A stretch of 64,000 nucleotides of DNA, taken from contig OZ020589.1 of assembly GCA_963971535.1 (NCBI GenBank), positions 81,723,184 to 81,787,183 of the forward strand, in the 5' to 3' direction. A program made the translations under genes and the position numbers. The notes beneath the pieces are model-generated. The model ran no database searches, had not been told where the DNA came from, and worked only from the letters and a program-made list of their open reading frames with translations. The stretch is from Notolepis coatsorum (Eukaryota; Chordata; Actinopteri; Aulopiformes; Paralepididae). The stretch's first letter is position 1. Every line of letters starts with the position of its first letter. Shown piece after piece: positions 1-11,135 of the stretch.

Positions 1-611
1 TTTATACTATCAATGGTGGTCACTACATTAAATCTATAACTATAACTGTCCTTGTTGGTCATCATTTCCACTGTTATGCACCTGGCTGACTGGCAGCTAA
101 TGTTAGCTAGCTGGGCTGGATATATGCTAGCTAGTTGGCAGTCAAAGTCAAACGTTAGCAAAATAATAGTTTGGTCTACGTTTCTAATACATGTCGTCAA
201 ATATTATGTCTTTATGAATTGACCTTACCTTTGAGCAAACATAAGTGTCCTTGGAAATGGTCTTCACATTCAGTTGTGTATGTGGTCGATGACACAACAG
301 AATCCACCGCTTGCATTTATCAAGTTTTCTTTTGGGCTTCGGAAAAGGTACAAAATATACTCCTCCATCCAGTCTTTCAGGGTACCTGGTGTCCGAATTA
401 CAGGTACCACACGGCACACGCACAGCGTTTCACCATCAGATATTAGGTAGATAATAACATAGAAACTGAACTCTTCACAGTGGTTTCGATCACAGACGTT
501 TGGTTTAGATGCGCCCTACACACAGCGTTTCTGTTGTTGTCTGACTTTTCTCCCAGCAAGGATTTTGGCTGTGATATGATTGGACAAATTGTATTTGGTT
601 TAGCGACAGGT
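1..611. other. no recognisable gene or repeat
   Basis: I see short open frames on both strands but no protein motif, codon bias or repeat signature. Low-level similarity to the SINE family described next begins only near 612. Confidence 0.4.
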
Positions 612-712
612 CTATTGGCAGAGACAGTGGGTGGTAATCTGGTCATTGTAAACAGCGACTCCTACAGGTCGGTCAGGGCACCTGCACAGCGAGGGAGGGA
701 AATGGTGAAGGC

Positions 713-1803
713 AGGGGCGTCATTTTGGTATGGCAAGGTATGCCACTCGCCATACCTTGGCAAAGAAAAAAAATTAAAAATTTAAAAAGAAAAAGAAAAT
801 GTATTACAATTTTTTATGTTGACTTAGAATTTGAATGTCAACATTATGAACGAGGCTTCGAACTATTCGGTACAGCCCTAGCATGTTTTGATATTGTCAA
901 TTATCTCACTTTTACTAGGTGACTTTTACTGTGACTAACTGAAATATGCCAAAAAATAGGGAAAATGGACATACAGAAGTTTTTTTTATCAGAGGGCAGC
1001 AGAGACAAGTGATACAGGGACACAGGTAAGGTCTTACAATGGCTTAGTGATTATAACAGTGCAGTTCAGCATTCAGTAACCCATACTTTTTGTGAATGTG
1101 TTTTTGATACTATATTCTGTTGAACACACACCTCAAAACCGTACCTAAGGAAAATTGGCTCAATTGCAAGAAAAATAATAGACAGTTATGATATTACATT
1201 CTGCATAATTTGTATGCAAAATATTGTGGTTGACACATTTCTATATTAAAAATTAGGGATGCTCGATATTGGCTTTTTTACCGATACCGATATACCGATA
1301 TTGTCCAACTCTTAATTTCCAATACCGATATCAACCGATATCAACCGATACCGATATATGCAGGGTTACCCCCCCCCCCAAAAAATGGAATAATTTCAGG
1401 TAATTAACATTACATATCTCTTGTTGTGGAATTAACACAACATTATACATACTTTTGACAATAAATAAAATCAGAATTTGTTCTTACTTGCTTGCCTGGG
1501 TAAATAAAGGTTATAGAAATAAAAAAAATAAAAAATAAAAATTTAAAACCGATACCGATATTTTCCGATATCACATTTTAATGCCGATATCGGCCGATAA
1601 TATCGGTAGGCCGATAATATCGGACATCCCTATTAAAAATGCTTGTGTCATACCTAAATGTCATACAAGTGAATTTTATAGAAACAACTCACCAAAAGTG
1701 ACTATTGCATAACTGATTTGACAAAACAAAACCACCCCTTCACACCCCCCCCCCCAACCTCCCTCCTCGCCATACCTTGGCTTTTACTGAAATGACGCCA
1801 CTG
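713..1803. mobile_element. non-autonomous hAT transposon inside SINE-1
   Basis: The ends are inverted repeats: CAGGGGCGTCATTT on the left and, read from the right, CAGTGGCGTCATTT. The element is flanked by the 8-bp duplication GGTGAAGG at 705-712 and 1804-1811. Eight-bp duplications and CAG-start termini are hallmarks of hAT transposons. No transposase frame is present, so it would need one in trans. It carries a second, smaller hAT element at 1254-1632. Confidence 0.9.
1254..1632. mobile_element. hAT-type MITE nested in the hAT element
   Basis: A 379-bp element with termini TAGGGATG and CATCCCTA and an exact 8-bp duplication TTAAAAAT at 1246-1253 and 1633-1640. Both subterminal regions are built of short degenerate 'ccgatatcgg'-like units, a possible array of transposase-binding sites. 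No coding capacity. Confidence 0.9.
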
Positions 1804-2286
1804 GGTGAAGGTAGTGTGACCTCCCACGCGTTACACTTCACCAATGAGAGTCCTCGCTGCCAGATGAAAAGAGGCTGCTGGCTGTCTCCTATGTATCGGA
1901 GGAAGCATGTGATAGACTTCAGGGCTCCCTAGACCAACCAGTGGGGGGCACATGCGTGCAACAACCAGGAAGGGGAGGGGGGAATTGGCATAACGACTAA
2001 ATTGGGATGGGAGGAAAAAAACAGAAAAATAGGAGGAGAAAAAGTGGATCAAAAGAAAAATAACAGTTGAGGCGTGAACCAAACACAGTGGGAGGGTTCT
2101 GAAAAAGTGCAGAAGAAGAAGAAGGAGGAGGAGGAAACGGTCTATAAGCAGTCGACAGAAAACCTCTTCCCTCCATACAGGTAACTTCTTTAGCTTGATT
2201 GATGGTTTATGTGGACGTTATAGGTTACGAATGTTTCATGATTCAATATGGCACAATTAATCCAATTATAACTCAATATAAATCAA

Positions 2287-2348
2287 ATATATACATACAG
2301 TATACATATATATATACACACATACACATTTATATGTATATATATATG
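2287..2348. repeat. AT/AC-rich microsatellite
   Basis: Imperfect (TA)n and (ACAT)n tract. Confidence 0.8.
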
Positions 2349-2349
2349 G

Positions 2350-3225
2350 TCATCATGGTTGATTTTCCTTTAAGGGTAAGTTTAGAATTTTGTAGGCTAC
2401 CTATGATGAATATGATTTAGCTTAATTGCATAAAACTATACATTCTTAACTAACACGCTGCTAGAAAACATAAACTTTTGAAAATGTTCCATGCTCATTT
2501 GGAGTGCTTGAAGTCCTAAATAATTGCACAGCCTGGCTGGGAAAAATGTCCATTGCTTGACAATTTTGAAAACGTTCCTTAACACTTTATCTGCCACGCT
2601 TATATCCATCAATGTTTGATCACTGCCACCAGTCTAAGCCTATGGAGATGTTTACCTTCTTTGCAGGGCTATAACTTTTTAAATTGTATTGCTAAATTGA
2701 CATTACTATGGCCCATTCAACATCGATTATCTATCGTTCAGGATGTATGAACGTTTTACTTTTTCATTCACACATTCATACAAAAATACCGTCTAGAATA
2801 TAAATATGTTTTTATCGTTTTCTGCAGTAAATCCTAGAACGTGAGATATAGGCATAAATGCACATATACATTATCAAATGCCATTTGTTGCCGATACACG
2901 CTATATTAAAAATTTCAACTGTACATGGTCCTAAACGTTATGACTGATCCTGCACGGGTGAACGGGGGGGGGGGGGGTCGTTTATAATTCCGTGATCGTC
3001 GTTAAATGATTTATGTAGTATGGGTGATATATAGATCAGAGCAGTTTGCATCGATAATAATAAACAAAAACGCTGAAACTCACAGCAGCCTACTCTTACC
3101 GTTGGGCGATGATCAGTGGTGCAGTCGTGGTCACACGCCGTTACACGCCGTGTTACTAGATGATCACTGAGGCAGAAGTACGCGCGCACAAAGATGCGCT
3201 CTATCCATTCGTTGTGCGCTAAGTA
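2350..3225. other. no recognisable gene; contains a G14 run
   Basis: Nothing is supported here apart from a homopolymer of 14 G at 2964-2977. Confidence 0.4.
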
Positions 3226-3395
3226 CCCGGCCAGTGGCCACTCATAACAAAAGCGCGTCTTCAACCACGCCCCCGCCCGCAAATACAAACAGATATAAAC
3301 AGATCATTTGAGTACACCCGGCCACCCATAACAAAAGCGCGTCTTCAACCACGCCCCCGCCCGCAAATACAAACCGATATAAACAGATCATTTGA
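3226..3395 (+). repeat. 84-bp tandem duplication, GC-rich with TATA-like ends
   Basis: Two copies with a period of 84 bp. Each has a CACGCCCCCGCCCGC GC-box-like stretch followed about 15 bp later by 'gatataaacagatc'. The pairing of GC boxes with a TATAAA-like element in both copies could be a duplicated promoter, but I see no transcript-level evidence. Confidence 0.6.
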
Positions 3396-3537
3396 CAACA
3401 GTATCATGTTCCTACCTGCAACGCAACCTGAACCAACGATGCCACCGCCGCTCCACAAGAGAAGAAAGTTGCAGCTTCAGAATCAGCCTATCCAAAGCAA
3501 ACTTAGTTTCGCTATACCTGCACGACCTCCAACGCCC

Positions 3538-3670
3538 GGGTACAGTACAGTACAGCTCAATACATGCATACAATTGTTAAGGGGATGCAGACCAAGACTT
3601 TCGTCTTGTTTACATCAGGGTCCCCCATTTTCAATTCATCATAACATACACCAGATAGACAGTCTTGCTC
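3538..3670 (-). mobile_element. LINE-D 3' UTR fragment
   Basis: Closely matches 60555-60690, the 3' untranslated region of LINE-D: the 'gggtacagtacagtacagct' block, 'aattgttaagggg' and 'catcagggtcccccattttc'. Non-coding. Confidence 0.85.
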
Positions 3671-3827
3671 TCTTAATATGCTGGTTAAATCGGCTGTCTT
3701 TAACCTGAATTAGCAAACAAGATACAAAGCATTCAGTTGACTAATTGTATATGTTCTAATGTTCTCTGTTCTAATGTTCCTGCTACCTTTTTCAGCTTCG
3801 CTATTTAAAAAAAAAAAAAAATCTGTT

Positions 3828-4085
3828 CTGTGCGCATGCACGTACCGGCGGTCCGGCGCGCGTGCACGTGTGCGCGTGCGTGGCGTGTTACCAGTTCCCA
3901 TATTACGACTGCGGTGTGTGTCTTGAGTCTTGCGACGATATACGAGTGGCCGGACGGATTTGGGAGACGCACCGAGCTCCAACGGGCATATCCGGTTTGG
4001 CAACTCGCCGATCATCCACCAGGTGGCAGTATTGAAGCGTTGCAGAGTTGTGCTGAGTTCCACAGCATCAGCCAAGGCTCCGTGA
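3828..4085 (+). promoter_or_regulatory. CpG-rich promoter-like block with possible splice donor
   Basis: This block is much richer in CpG than its surroundings. It opens with an NRF1-like TGCGCATGCACG at about 3832, has no TATA box, and ends with a good 5' splice-site match, TCCGTGAGTG, at about 4079. This combination fits a TATA-less promoter with a non-coding first exon. I could not find a downstream coding exon, because transposon sequence follows. Confidence 0.35.
4016..4029 (+). promoter_or_regulatory. CTCF-like motif
   Basis: CCACCAGGTGGCAG closely matches the core vertebrate CTCF consensus (CCASYAGRKGGCRS). It lies inside the CpG-rich block, where such sites are common. Confidence 0.5.
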
Positions 4086-4228
4086 GTGAAATATGAATAC
4101 CATGGCGAAAATATGAAATATGATCAGAATAACGTTGTACGCCGTGATCTGGCAGAATTCGCATCAACTTGAAACCTGTTCTATGACGTTATTGGCGGAG
4201 AAAGTGTTAACTGACGACTTAACTGACA

Positions 4229-4770
4229 GTCAATGGTCTAGTACACACCCTCAAGACCCCTACGCTCTGCATCCTCTGGCCACCTCCGACCAACTCCTAT
4301 CCGAGCTCCGGGAGGGTCATCAAAGAAAAGCCGCCTATTCTCGGTCCTTGCCCCACAATGGTGGAGTGAACTTCCCAGTTCCCACCACAAATAGGACAGC
4401 CGAAACCCGACCAATCTTTCACTGTCGACTAATGTCACACTTCTTCAATCAATATCTGAAATGGATTTTTTTTTTTTAAATAACCTTCTTATGCACTCTT
4501 CCTAATATACTATACACTCAACACTATAGCACTCAAGTCTTAACACTTTGATGAACATTGTTACTCAGCTGATAGAGTTGTACCCTTCCTACTGACTTGT
4601 TGTACAAAACTGATTGATTGATTGATTGAATATTTTTTTAACAGATTGCAGAATGGGTACAATACAGTACATCTCAATACACACGATTGTTAAGGGGATG
4701 CACACCAGAGAAAGACTTTCGTAAGTCGCTTTGGATAAAAGCGTCAGCTAAATGATAAAATATAAATGTA
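4229..4770 (+). mobile_element. L2 LINE 3' fragment interrupted by a LINE-D 3' tail
   Basis: 4229-4605 matches the reverse complement of the L2 3' coding and UTR region at 34190-34580, and 4714-4770 matches the L2 3' terminus (gtaagtcgctttggataaaa, then AAATG units). Between them, about 4611-4712 is a LINE-D 3' end with its GATT repeat tail and the 'acagattgcagaatgggtac' block. The L2 frame is decayed and encodes only the last ~70 residues of reverse transcriptase. Confidence 0.8.
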
Positions 4771-5071
4771 ATATGTCAGCAAGCATTTGTATATAATATA
4801 ATGTCAATATATTAAATTATTGTAATGAATAATGATAAACCTGAAAACAATAGCCATTAACATCCATTAACATGCTATTTCAGAACTATAGATTAAGCAT
4901 AAAACAATATTTATATCAATTGTGACAAGAGACGGTGTTGTCTTATAAGCCACTGAAACCAAATGTGTTGATCTAACATCGAACCTTTTCTCCTGTGTCT
5001 GCCCTACTTTTACTGACCCAGGAAAGAAAAAACGGTGTACTCTAAGAAAAATAAATCAACCAACTCGCCTG

Positions 5072-5110
<39 letters not shown>

Positions 5111-5442
5111 GCATTTAGCCTAGTTTTAGTGGCATACCAGTCTATTCATAGTATGAATTGTTCCATTCATGATTCACGGCTCCTCCCCAGCCCTGCCATC
5201 TCATTACTCACTCTGACTCCTTCACAGACAGACACTAAAGAGCATCTGCTAAATCATTTCACAGTTCCTAAGGTATCCATACTGTATAATACCACCAATG
5301 AAATTGGCATTTTTACGTTTTTGAGATTATGAAGATATTTCCCCACTAAATCCCATGACTTGGCCTATACCGTAGATAATTGGCAGAATTAGGAAATGGG
5401 ATTTAGTCTAATGTAACCAAGAGTTCAGAAAACCACACACAC
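4771..5442. other. no gene recognised; (TA)n(CA)n microsatellite at 5072-5110
   Basis: A dinucleotide tract of about 15 TA units followed by CA units lies at 5072-5110. The rest shows no feature I can name. Confidence 0.5.
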
Positions 5443-6205
5443 ATGCAACAGGAGACAGATAGGTTACAGACTAACAGTGACCAGCTTGGACTCAAGATCA
5501 ACACCGGAAAAACCAAGACCATGAGGTTAAATCTAAAAACACATGATCCAATCACACTGAGGGGAGAGGCCATAGAGGACGTGGAGCACTTCACCTACCT
5601 AGGGAGTAACATCAGCAGGGATGGAGGAGCAGACAGGGACATAGAGGCACGCATCAGCAAAGCACAAGTAGCATTCAGGATACTCAGACCAATCTGGTTG
5701 TCCAAGCAACTCTCCAACAACACCAAGCTACGGATCTTCAATACCAATGTGAAGACTGTCCTGCTCTACGGCTCTGAGACATGGATGACTACTGAGGGCC
5801 TCACAAGCAAGATCCAGGTGTTTGTCAACAAATGCCTGCGCTACATCCTCAAGCTGTGGTGGCCCATCAAAACCACAAATGAAGAGCTGTGGAGGATAAC
5901 CAACCAGGACAGCATAGCTACCACCATCAAAAGGAGAAAGTGGAACTGGATAGGGCATACCCTTAGGAAGGACTCCAACAACATCACTAGACAGGCCTTG
6001 GACTACAACCCGCAGGGGAAGAGGAAAGCCGGTAGGCCGAGAAACACCTGGAGACATTCCACACTCCAAGACCTAAAGAACATCGGAGTGAGCTGGAAAA
6101 AAGCAAAGGCCCTGGCCCAGAATTGAGTGAGATGGAGAGCTCTGGTGGACGCCCTATGCCCCCCAACGGGGTAAAGAGGATTAAGTCAAGTAAGTCAACC
6201 AAGGG
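5443..6205 (+). mobile_element. LINE-E, 5'-truncated RTE-like LINE
   Basis: An open frame of about 227 codons encodes only the C-terminal part of a LINE reverse transcriptase. Recognisable motifs are GLKINTGKTKTM (RT palm/thumb transition), FTYLGSNI, VLLYGSETW, and the end-domain pattern WNWIGHTLRK followed by GKRKAGRPRNTW. These are typical of RTE-type elements. The catalytic DD and the whole endonuclease are missing. After the stop codon there is a short 'aagtca' repeat tail at about 6182-6200, as expected for the 3' end of such LINEs. Inactive fragment. Confidence 0.85.
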
Positions 6206-6589
6206 TTCTATTTCAGGGTCAATGTCACATGATTGAAACAGGATAGGTGGTACAGCATCTTGTGTTTGTTCATAAAAGGAATGACTCAATCACACAGTTC
6301 CTTTGCAGGTCTCTTTATCTCGTTCAAATCCATAGAGTATATGTACGCATGTGTGCAGTGCCTTTGCTGGCTTTAGTATAACTGTCTGCTTTTGAAAATA
6401 AAATAAATGTATAACTAGTTCTGGTTTACACTTTTTAGAATGGACAATGAAACCATGTTTTCCCAAAAACACACGAAGGGAAAAGTAGTTTGGGGACACA
6501 TGATCTGACAGCATGAGTACAACATGGGTAGAGCTTCCTTTGTCCTCAGTTGTCCTCAACATTATGCTTAGTTGGAATCAGGTTATATG
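6206..6589. other. no recognisable feature
   Basis: A minus-strand frame of 90 codons is present but shows no motif. Confidence 0.4.
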
Positions 6590-6890
6590 TGTAACGGTTG
6601 TGACAACGTCACCTCAAACTTCGATGCCCAGAGGGAGATTCAAAAGTGGCGCGTGCAACAACACAGACCGCTATACCAAGAGGTGAATTCACTTCTTTGT
6701 ACCATGTCTATGCGTCTTTTGAGGATGTGAGAGTGAGTTTAACCCATAGCATCGCTACTCACCCCAGCCCTTCGTGATTGTGCTTCACGATACCATCCTG
6801 GCACCGCTAACCCCAGCCCTTCTTGACTGCGCTTCACGATACCATCCGTTACACTCACCCTCCTTAAACTCACTCCACTCCACCCAAGGC

Positions 6891-6910
6891 ATCCGGGTCA
6901 GTCGGCACCA
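6891..6910 (-). promoter_or_regulatory. TRIM-1 primer-binding site
   Basis: On the minus strand one base after the LTR: TGGTGCCGACTGACCCGGAT. The first 8 nt are complementary to the 3' end of vertebrate tRNA-His including CCA, and the rest matches with a 2-nt insertion and one mismatch. The tRNA assignment is tentative. Confidence 0.55.
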
Positions 6911-6945
6911 TTGTAACGGTTGTGATAACGTCGCCTCAAACTTTG

Positions 6946-7019
6946 ATGCCCCGAGGGAGATTCGAACACAGGTCTGCCACGCCACGTGCAACAACACAGA
7001 CCGCTATACCAAGAGGTGA
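6946..7019 (-). ncRNA. tRNA-like A-box/B-box module inside the TRIM-1 LTR
   Basis: On the minus strand the LTR contains TGGTATAGCGG (fits the A-box consensus TRGYNNANNGG) and, 44 nt further on, GTTCGAATCT (fits the B box GGTTCGANTCC). This is the spacing of a real tRNA. I could not fold a convincing acceptor stem, so this is a tRNA-derived promoter rather than a tRNA gene. The left LTR has a more decayed copy. Confidence 0.6.
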
Positions 7020-7313
7020 ATTCACTACTTTGTACCGTGTCTATGCGTCTTTTGAGGATGTCAGAGTGAGTTTAACCCATAGCACCACTACTCACCCCAG
7101 CCCTTCGTGACTGTGCTTCACGATACCATCCTGGCACCGCTACTCACCCCAGCCCTTCTTGACTGCGCTTCACGATACCATCCGTTACATATGTTCAACC
7201 ATACATAGTCAGTGGAGAACGTATGCAGACAATATTGTATGCTTTCTTTGTGACAGCCAACGAGTCTGATTATTCACTTTCATGCTGGACCATGTTTGGA
7301 AGGTGGCAGCTGT

Positions 7314-7618
7314 TGTTTTTTTTTTTTTTTTTGGTCTTTTTCCCCCTCCATTTTTCCTCCGATTTTCTCCCATCCCAATGTTAGTCGTATGCCAATTCCC
7401 AGTCCCTTCCTGATCGCTGCGCACTTACCCCCCACAGTCAGATCATCTGGGAGAGTGGAGGCTACCACGTGCTTCCTCCGACACACGTCCAGCCAATCAC
7501 CGCTTCTTTTCACCTGGCAGCGCGGATTCTCATTGAGAGGGCGTAGCGTGTGGGAGGACCATACTATCCCCCTCACGTCCAATCCGCGCTTAGCAGGCGC
7601 CCCGACCGAACTGTAGGA
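7314..7618 (-). mobile_element. SINE-2, 5'-truncated
   Basis: Same SINE family as SINE-1. The A-rich 3' tail appears as the T-run at about 7315-7332, and the body ends at 'gaccgaactgtaggag'. The tRNA-like head is absent. Confidence 0.8.
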
Positions 7619-8544
7619 GTTTTGAAAGATGACATTCTGAAGTTTTTGATTCCAGAAATAAAATTCACTTTTAGTGCTAAAGTAATAGAGTAACATAGGT
7701 CTGAACTTGAGTTGTAGAAAAACCTGTTACTCAAGTTTTTCTGTAGTAGTTAGTAGTCCAGAGGTAGTATTTCCCCAGAAGGTGGAATGGCTTACAAATC
7801 CAGACGGAGCCATAGCCTCAAGCCTTATGTAGTACATATCCACTTTATTTCATAAAGAGCCATTCAGAAATTCGTGATTAGGAGTGATTTTGGTAAACTG
7901 TGTACAAAGAAAAACTCAGTTTTCTCATAGACTTCAATTCATTTGGCTTCCTGTTAAATAATTTAGGTGTTCACCTAGATCCCTGATTCACACATCCCCA
8001 CATGGGGTATCATTGGAAGCCACACTCATTGGCTACAGCGATCCACAATAATTTTCGAGATCGGATCTAGATTTGAGTTACTTTGGCAAACCTTGCAGCC
8101 TCTTGCATCTCGTTACATCAGAATGGGGTTCGAGTTGTAGGGTCAGGGCCATTCTGGACCCTGTGCACATGATGTGCCTCTGGTCCCTTTGATCCTTTTG
8201 AAACAACCTTTTAAAACAAACTATTTTCTCAAGACGCTTTAAGGGCCCTCCTACAGCTTGGGGCCCTGGGATGTCAAGTCCACTTTCCTCCCAACTTCTA
8301 CGCCCCTGTTTAGAGTGGACTCATCTTAATCTAAAGGTACTTTATTTCAGCATATACTAAATCCATCAGGCTATAATCCTTCCCCTAACAAATACCATTC
8401 CTCAGGTTAGACAAGGTCACCTCATCAGTGTGGCTTCTTCAAAGTAGAGCCTCAAACCTAAAGTTGTAGAATCTTCAAATTAGAAATCTATAGACCTTTT
8501 CAGTGGAATTGCGTTGTTAGGGAATAATTTAGGCCCACGTTTAT
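7619..8544. other. no recognisable gene or repeat
   Basis: No long open frame, motif or inverted ends seen. Confidence 0.4.
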
Positions 8545-9960
8545 TTCAAATCAAATCAAATCAAATGTATTTGTAAGGCCCGACAACACACGTTAATGTC
8601 CCCATGGGCCGGACACGTCTTCTTTAAACAAGTCAAGAAGAAACATGACAATAAGTCAAGAACAAAACAAGGACACCATAGAGTCCAATTTTTTTTTAAA
8701 TAAATGCAAAATAAATGCAACACTCCGAGACATACCCCACGCGAAGGTAACGAAAAACTCACTAAAACCTAGCAATAGGAAAAAATGCACCACAGGCAAT
8801 GTGGAGGAGAGAAACCTTAGAAGGGACATTCAAGGGGGGATCTCCCTTCTTAGATGTTGGTGATAGTAGTGTTGCAGTAAAAACAGGCGATCAGTTGGTA
8901 GTGAAACACAGATAAGTGCATGCAATAGCAACTGAACATTTTGAAAGATTAAAGATAGAGCTGATAGCGATAGCAACTGAACATTTTTGAAAGATTAAAG
9001 ATAGAGCTGATAGCGGATCTATTTGAGGCAAAGGGGCGGCGCAAAGAGGGTCGCGTCCTCCCGGTCTTTATCACGGGACGTCCAACACTCCTGTCATCAC
9101 TCCAAGACAGCCGGAGACAGGGGGCGGCACAGAGAGGGTCGCATCCTCCCGGTCATCATCACGGGACGTCCAACACTCCGGTCATCACTACGAGACAGCT
9201 GGAGACAGGGAGACAGGGGGGCGGTGCAGAGAGGGTCGCATCCTCCCGGTCTTCATCACGGGACGTCCAACACTCCGGTAATCACTCCGGGACAGCCACT
9301 CACAGGGGGAGACGGGACAGGCGTTAGACAGCTCACCTGATTGTGATGGGCGGACATAGCAATAGATACAAGTGGTAAGCATATATGTGAATAGAATAGA
9401 TATATGTAGTAAGCATATTATGTGAATAGAATAGAAGTAATTAACCCAGCAATGAAACCACGTTGAGAGACCACGGACAGAAGACGGTAAGAAGCTGATC
9501 CATGGCCTCGGTGGTGCACGTAGAACAGTCACTGCAATCTTGGCCAAGATCCCGAGACATCCACCACCTTGGTCAGCACTACGAGACAAGCACTCAGAGA
9601 GATGGGGGGGGGGGGGGGGGGGGGTTGGACAGGGGTTAGAGAGTTTCCATGTTTGTAATGGGCAGAGATGGAGCAATAAATACATGTAGTGAGCATATGC
9701 ATACATGGTGACAGTAGAATCATAGTATATAAGAAAATTGTGAAATTGAGTAATAGATAGAACTACTGCAGGCGTATGGATACAGGATGAGATACAAGAC
9801 AATTGCTCAGGGCCGTATGCCCCATGGGGGCAGGAGAGGCCACCCAGAAGGCCAGACAGAAAACGGTATGAAGCTGCTCCATGGGACCGGTTGAGACAGA
9901 GACAGAGGTTAAAAAGGTTATCCCTTTTTAATTTCCTGTTGGGTATTGATATTAGCAAAC
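8545..9960 (-). repeat. unclassified interspersed repeat with AAATC tail and tandem arrays
   Basis: It starts with an AAATC pentamer tail (8547-8570), which on the minus strand would be a 3' end. Inside are a 46-bp duplication (about 8925-9016), three ~90-bp units (9032-9310), a partly repeated unit from 9340 to 9960, and a run of 21 G at 9604-9624. Elements with this pentamer tail are common in teleosts. I cannot assign a class. The minus-strand frame of 256 codons over it looks like a by-product of the repeats. Confidence 0.5.
9032..9310. repeat. three-copy minisatellite, ~90 bp unit
   Basis: Each unit contains 'gagggtcgcatcctcccggt' and 'atcacgggacgtccaacact'. Confidence 0.85.
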
Positions 9961-10964
9961 ACTGAAGCAGAAATAAAACCTGGACCCATTTTGAAATGCT
10001 CTATGGAGTATATACTATATACACTGCTAGAAAAGGCCCATAATTTGAGGCATGTTGGTAGGAGGGCAATCCCATATGAAAATTAACCTGTTCCACCGGT
10101 GGAATATTTTTGCCTAAAGTATATACCTAGGTAAATGGAATATTGCTCCACTTCTACAAGGTCCATTTGCATATTCTTTGTATCTAGGGACATCTATGGA
10201 CCTCAGGGAATGTATTCACAGTGTCAGAAATATTGTGTCTATTACTAGGCTTGCTTAAATTGTGATGAAACAAAGGAGAATATGAATTATGATTTTTCTT
10301 TGCATCTTTGACAGTGAATAACACCATGCTAATAATGACCAAACATTAAAAACTGCCACTGATCTCGTTCAGTACCCTCTTGAGATCATGTGTAAAAAAA
10401 ATCTAAGGAAATTAATAAAGGGAAGATGATTAAACCGAAGGTTCTATAGATACAGTACTGAATTCTCCCATCCGGACCAATGCAATTTGAAATATTATTA
10501 TAGAATATAGAATATATATATACATATATTATCTTTCAAATGCCCGACTTCAATTTGGATTTAATATCACCAGGCATGCACAAGAACAGATAATGAAATC
10601 TACTGTAATCTACTGTACTTTTTAATTTTCCCCACAGTGCAACCGTTTTGAAACTAATTTCAGATCTAATTGTTCCTACATGTTAACAATAGGGAAGAGA
10701 AACTAACTGTGTTAAAAAAATTGTCAAACACGTTACCTTTTGTGGCTTTTTATCCCGAATAATAACAGTTATTGAAATAATTCATACAGAGCTCTGAACC
10801 TTGAACCCCATATAATCTTCCAGTAAGTGTAGTTTGGAAAAATGCCAACGCTGATCGACAGCTATGCATGTCCTCTACAAAATGGCCTCAAAAAGACTAC
10901 AATTCCCACGGTTAAAAATGTCCAAAATGGTCACCCTCGCGACCTGTACTTCGTTACAAAACTT
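9961..10964. other. no recognisable gene or repeat
   Basis: AT-rich sequence without a supported feature. Confidence 0.4.
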
Positions 10965-11135
10965 CAAGTTCAAGTTCCTTTTATTGCCACACGGCCAGGC
11001 CGGTGGAATTCGAGCACGGTGCAGGTGGTAGCTGCGACAATACACCACAGTCCACAAGGACATAAGAAGACACATGGAACATAACATAATAAAAACATAA
11101 CATAACATAACATAACATAACAGCAGGGGGTAAAA

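Larger units (their letters stand above)
612..2068 (+). mobile_element. SINE-1, 5'-truncated tRNA-derived SINE split by a hAT element
   Basis: The SINE body lies in two pieces, 612-712 and 1804-2068. It shares blocks with the SINEs at 7314-7618, 23969-24455, 30719-31183 and 45042-46601: a 'ctcctacaggtcggt' block, a 'cctcccacgcgttac' block, a 'gtatcggagg' block and a 3' tail like gagaaaaagtggat followed by A-rich sequence. The tRNA-like head is missing here. The two pieces join exactly across the 8-bp duplication of the inserted hAT element. SINEs are non-coding and depend on a LINE for movement. Confidence 0.8.
6590..7189 (-). mobile_element. TRIM-1, terminal-repeat retrotransposon in miniature
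   Basis: Two direct repeats, 6590-6853 (264 bp) and 6912-7189 (278 bp), flank only 58 bp of internal sequence. Each repeat begins TGTAACGG and ends CCGTTACA. The element is flanked by the 4-bp duplication TATG (6586-6589 and 7190-7193). Read on the minus strand, the internal part begins with a primer-binding-site-like stretch and ends with a purine-rich stretch (GGAGGGTGAG) directly before the next repeat, which is the order of an LTR retrotransposon. There is no coding capacity. Each LTR holds a tRNA-like A box and B box on the minus strand, and two partly repeated ~52-bp units. It is the same family as TRIM-2 at 12738-13319. Confidence 0.85.

Noticed and set aside
3406-3708. 100-codon frame starting MFLPATQPEPTMPPP with a KRRK patch near the TATA-like duplication
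   Set aside because: The second half reads through a LINE-D 3' UTR fragment, and no domain or splice context supports a host exon.
9188-9958. 256-codon minus-strand frame
   Set aside because: It lies over tandem repeats and a G21 tract and has no motif.
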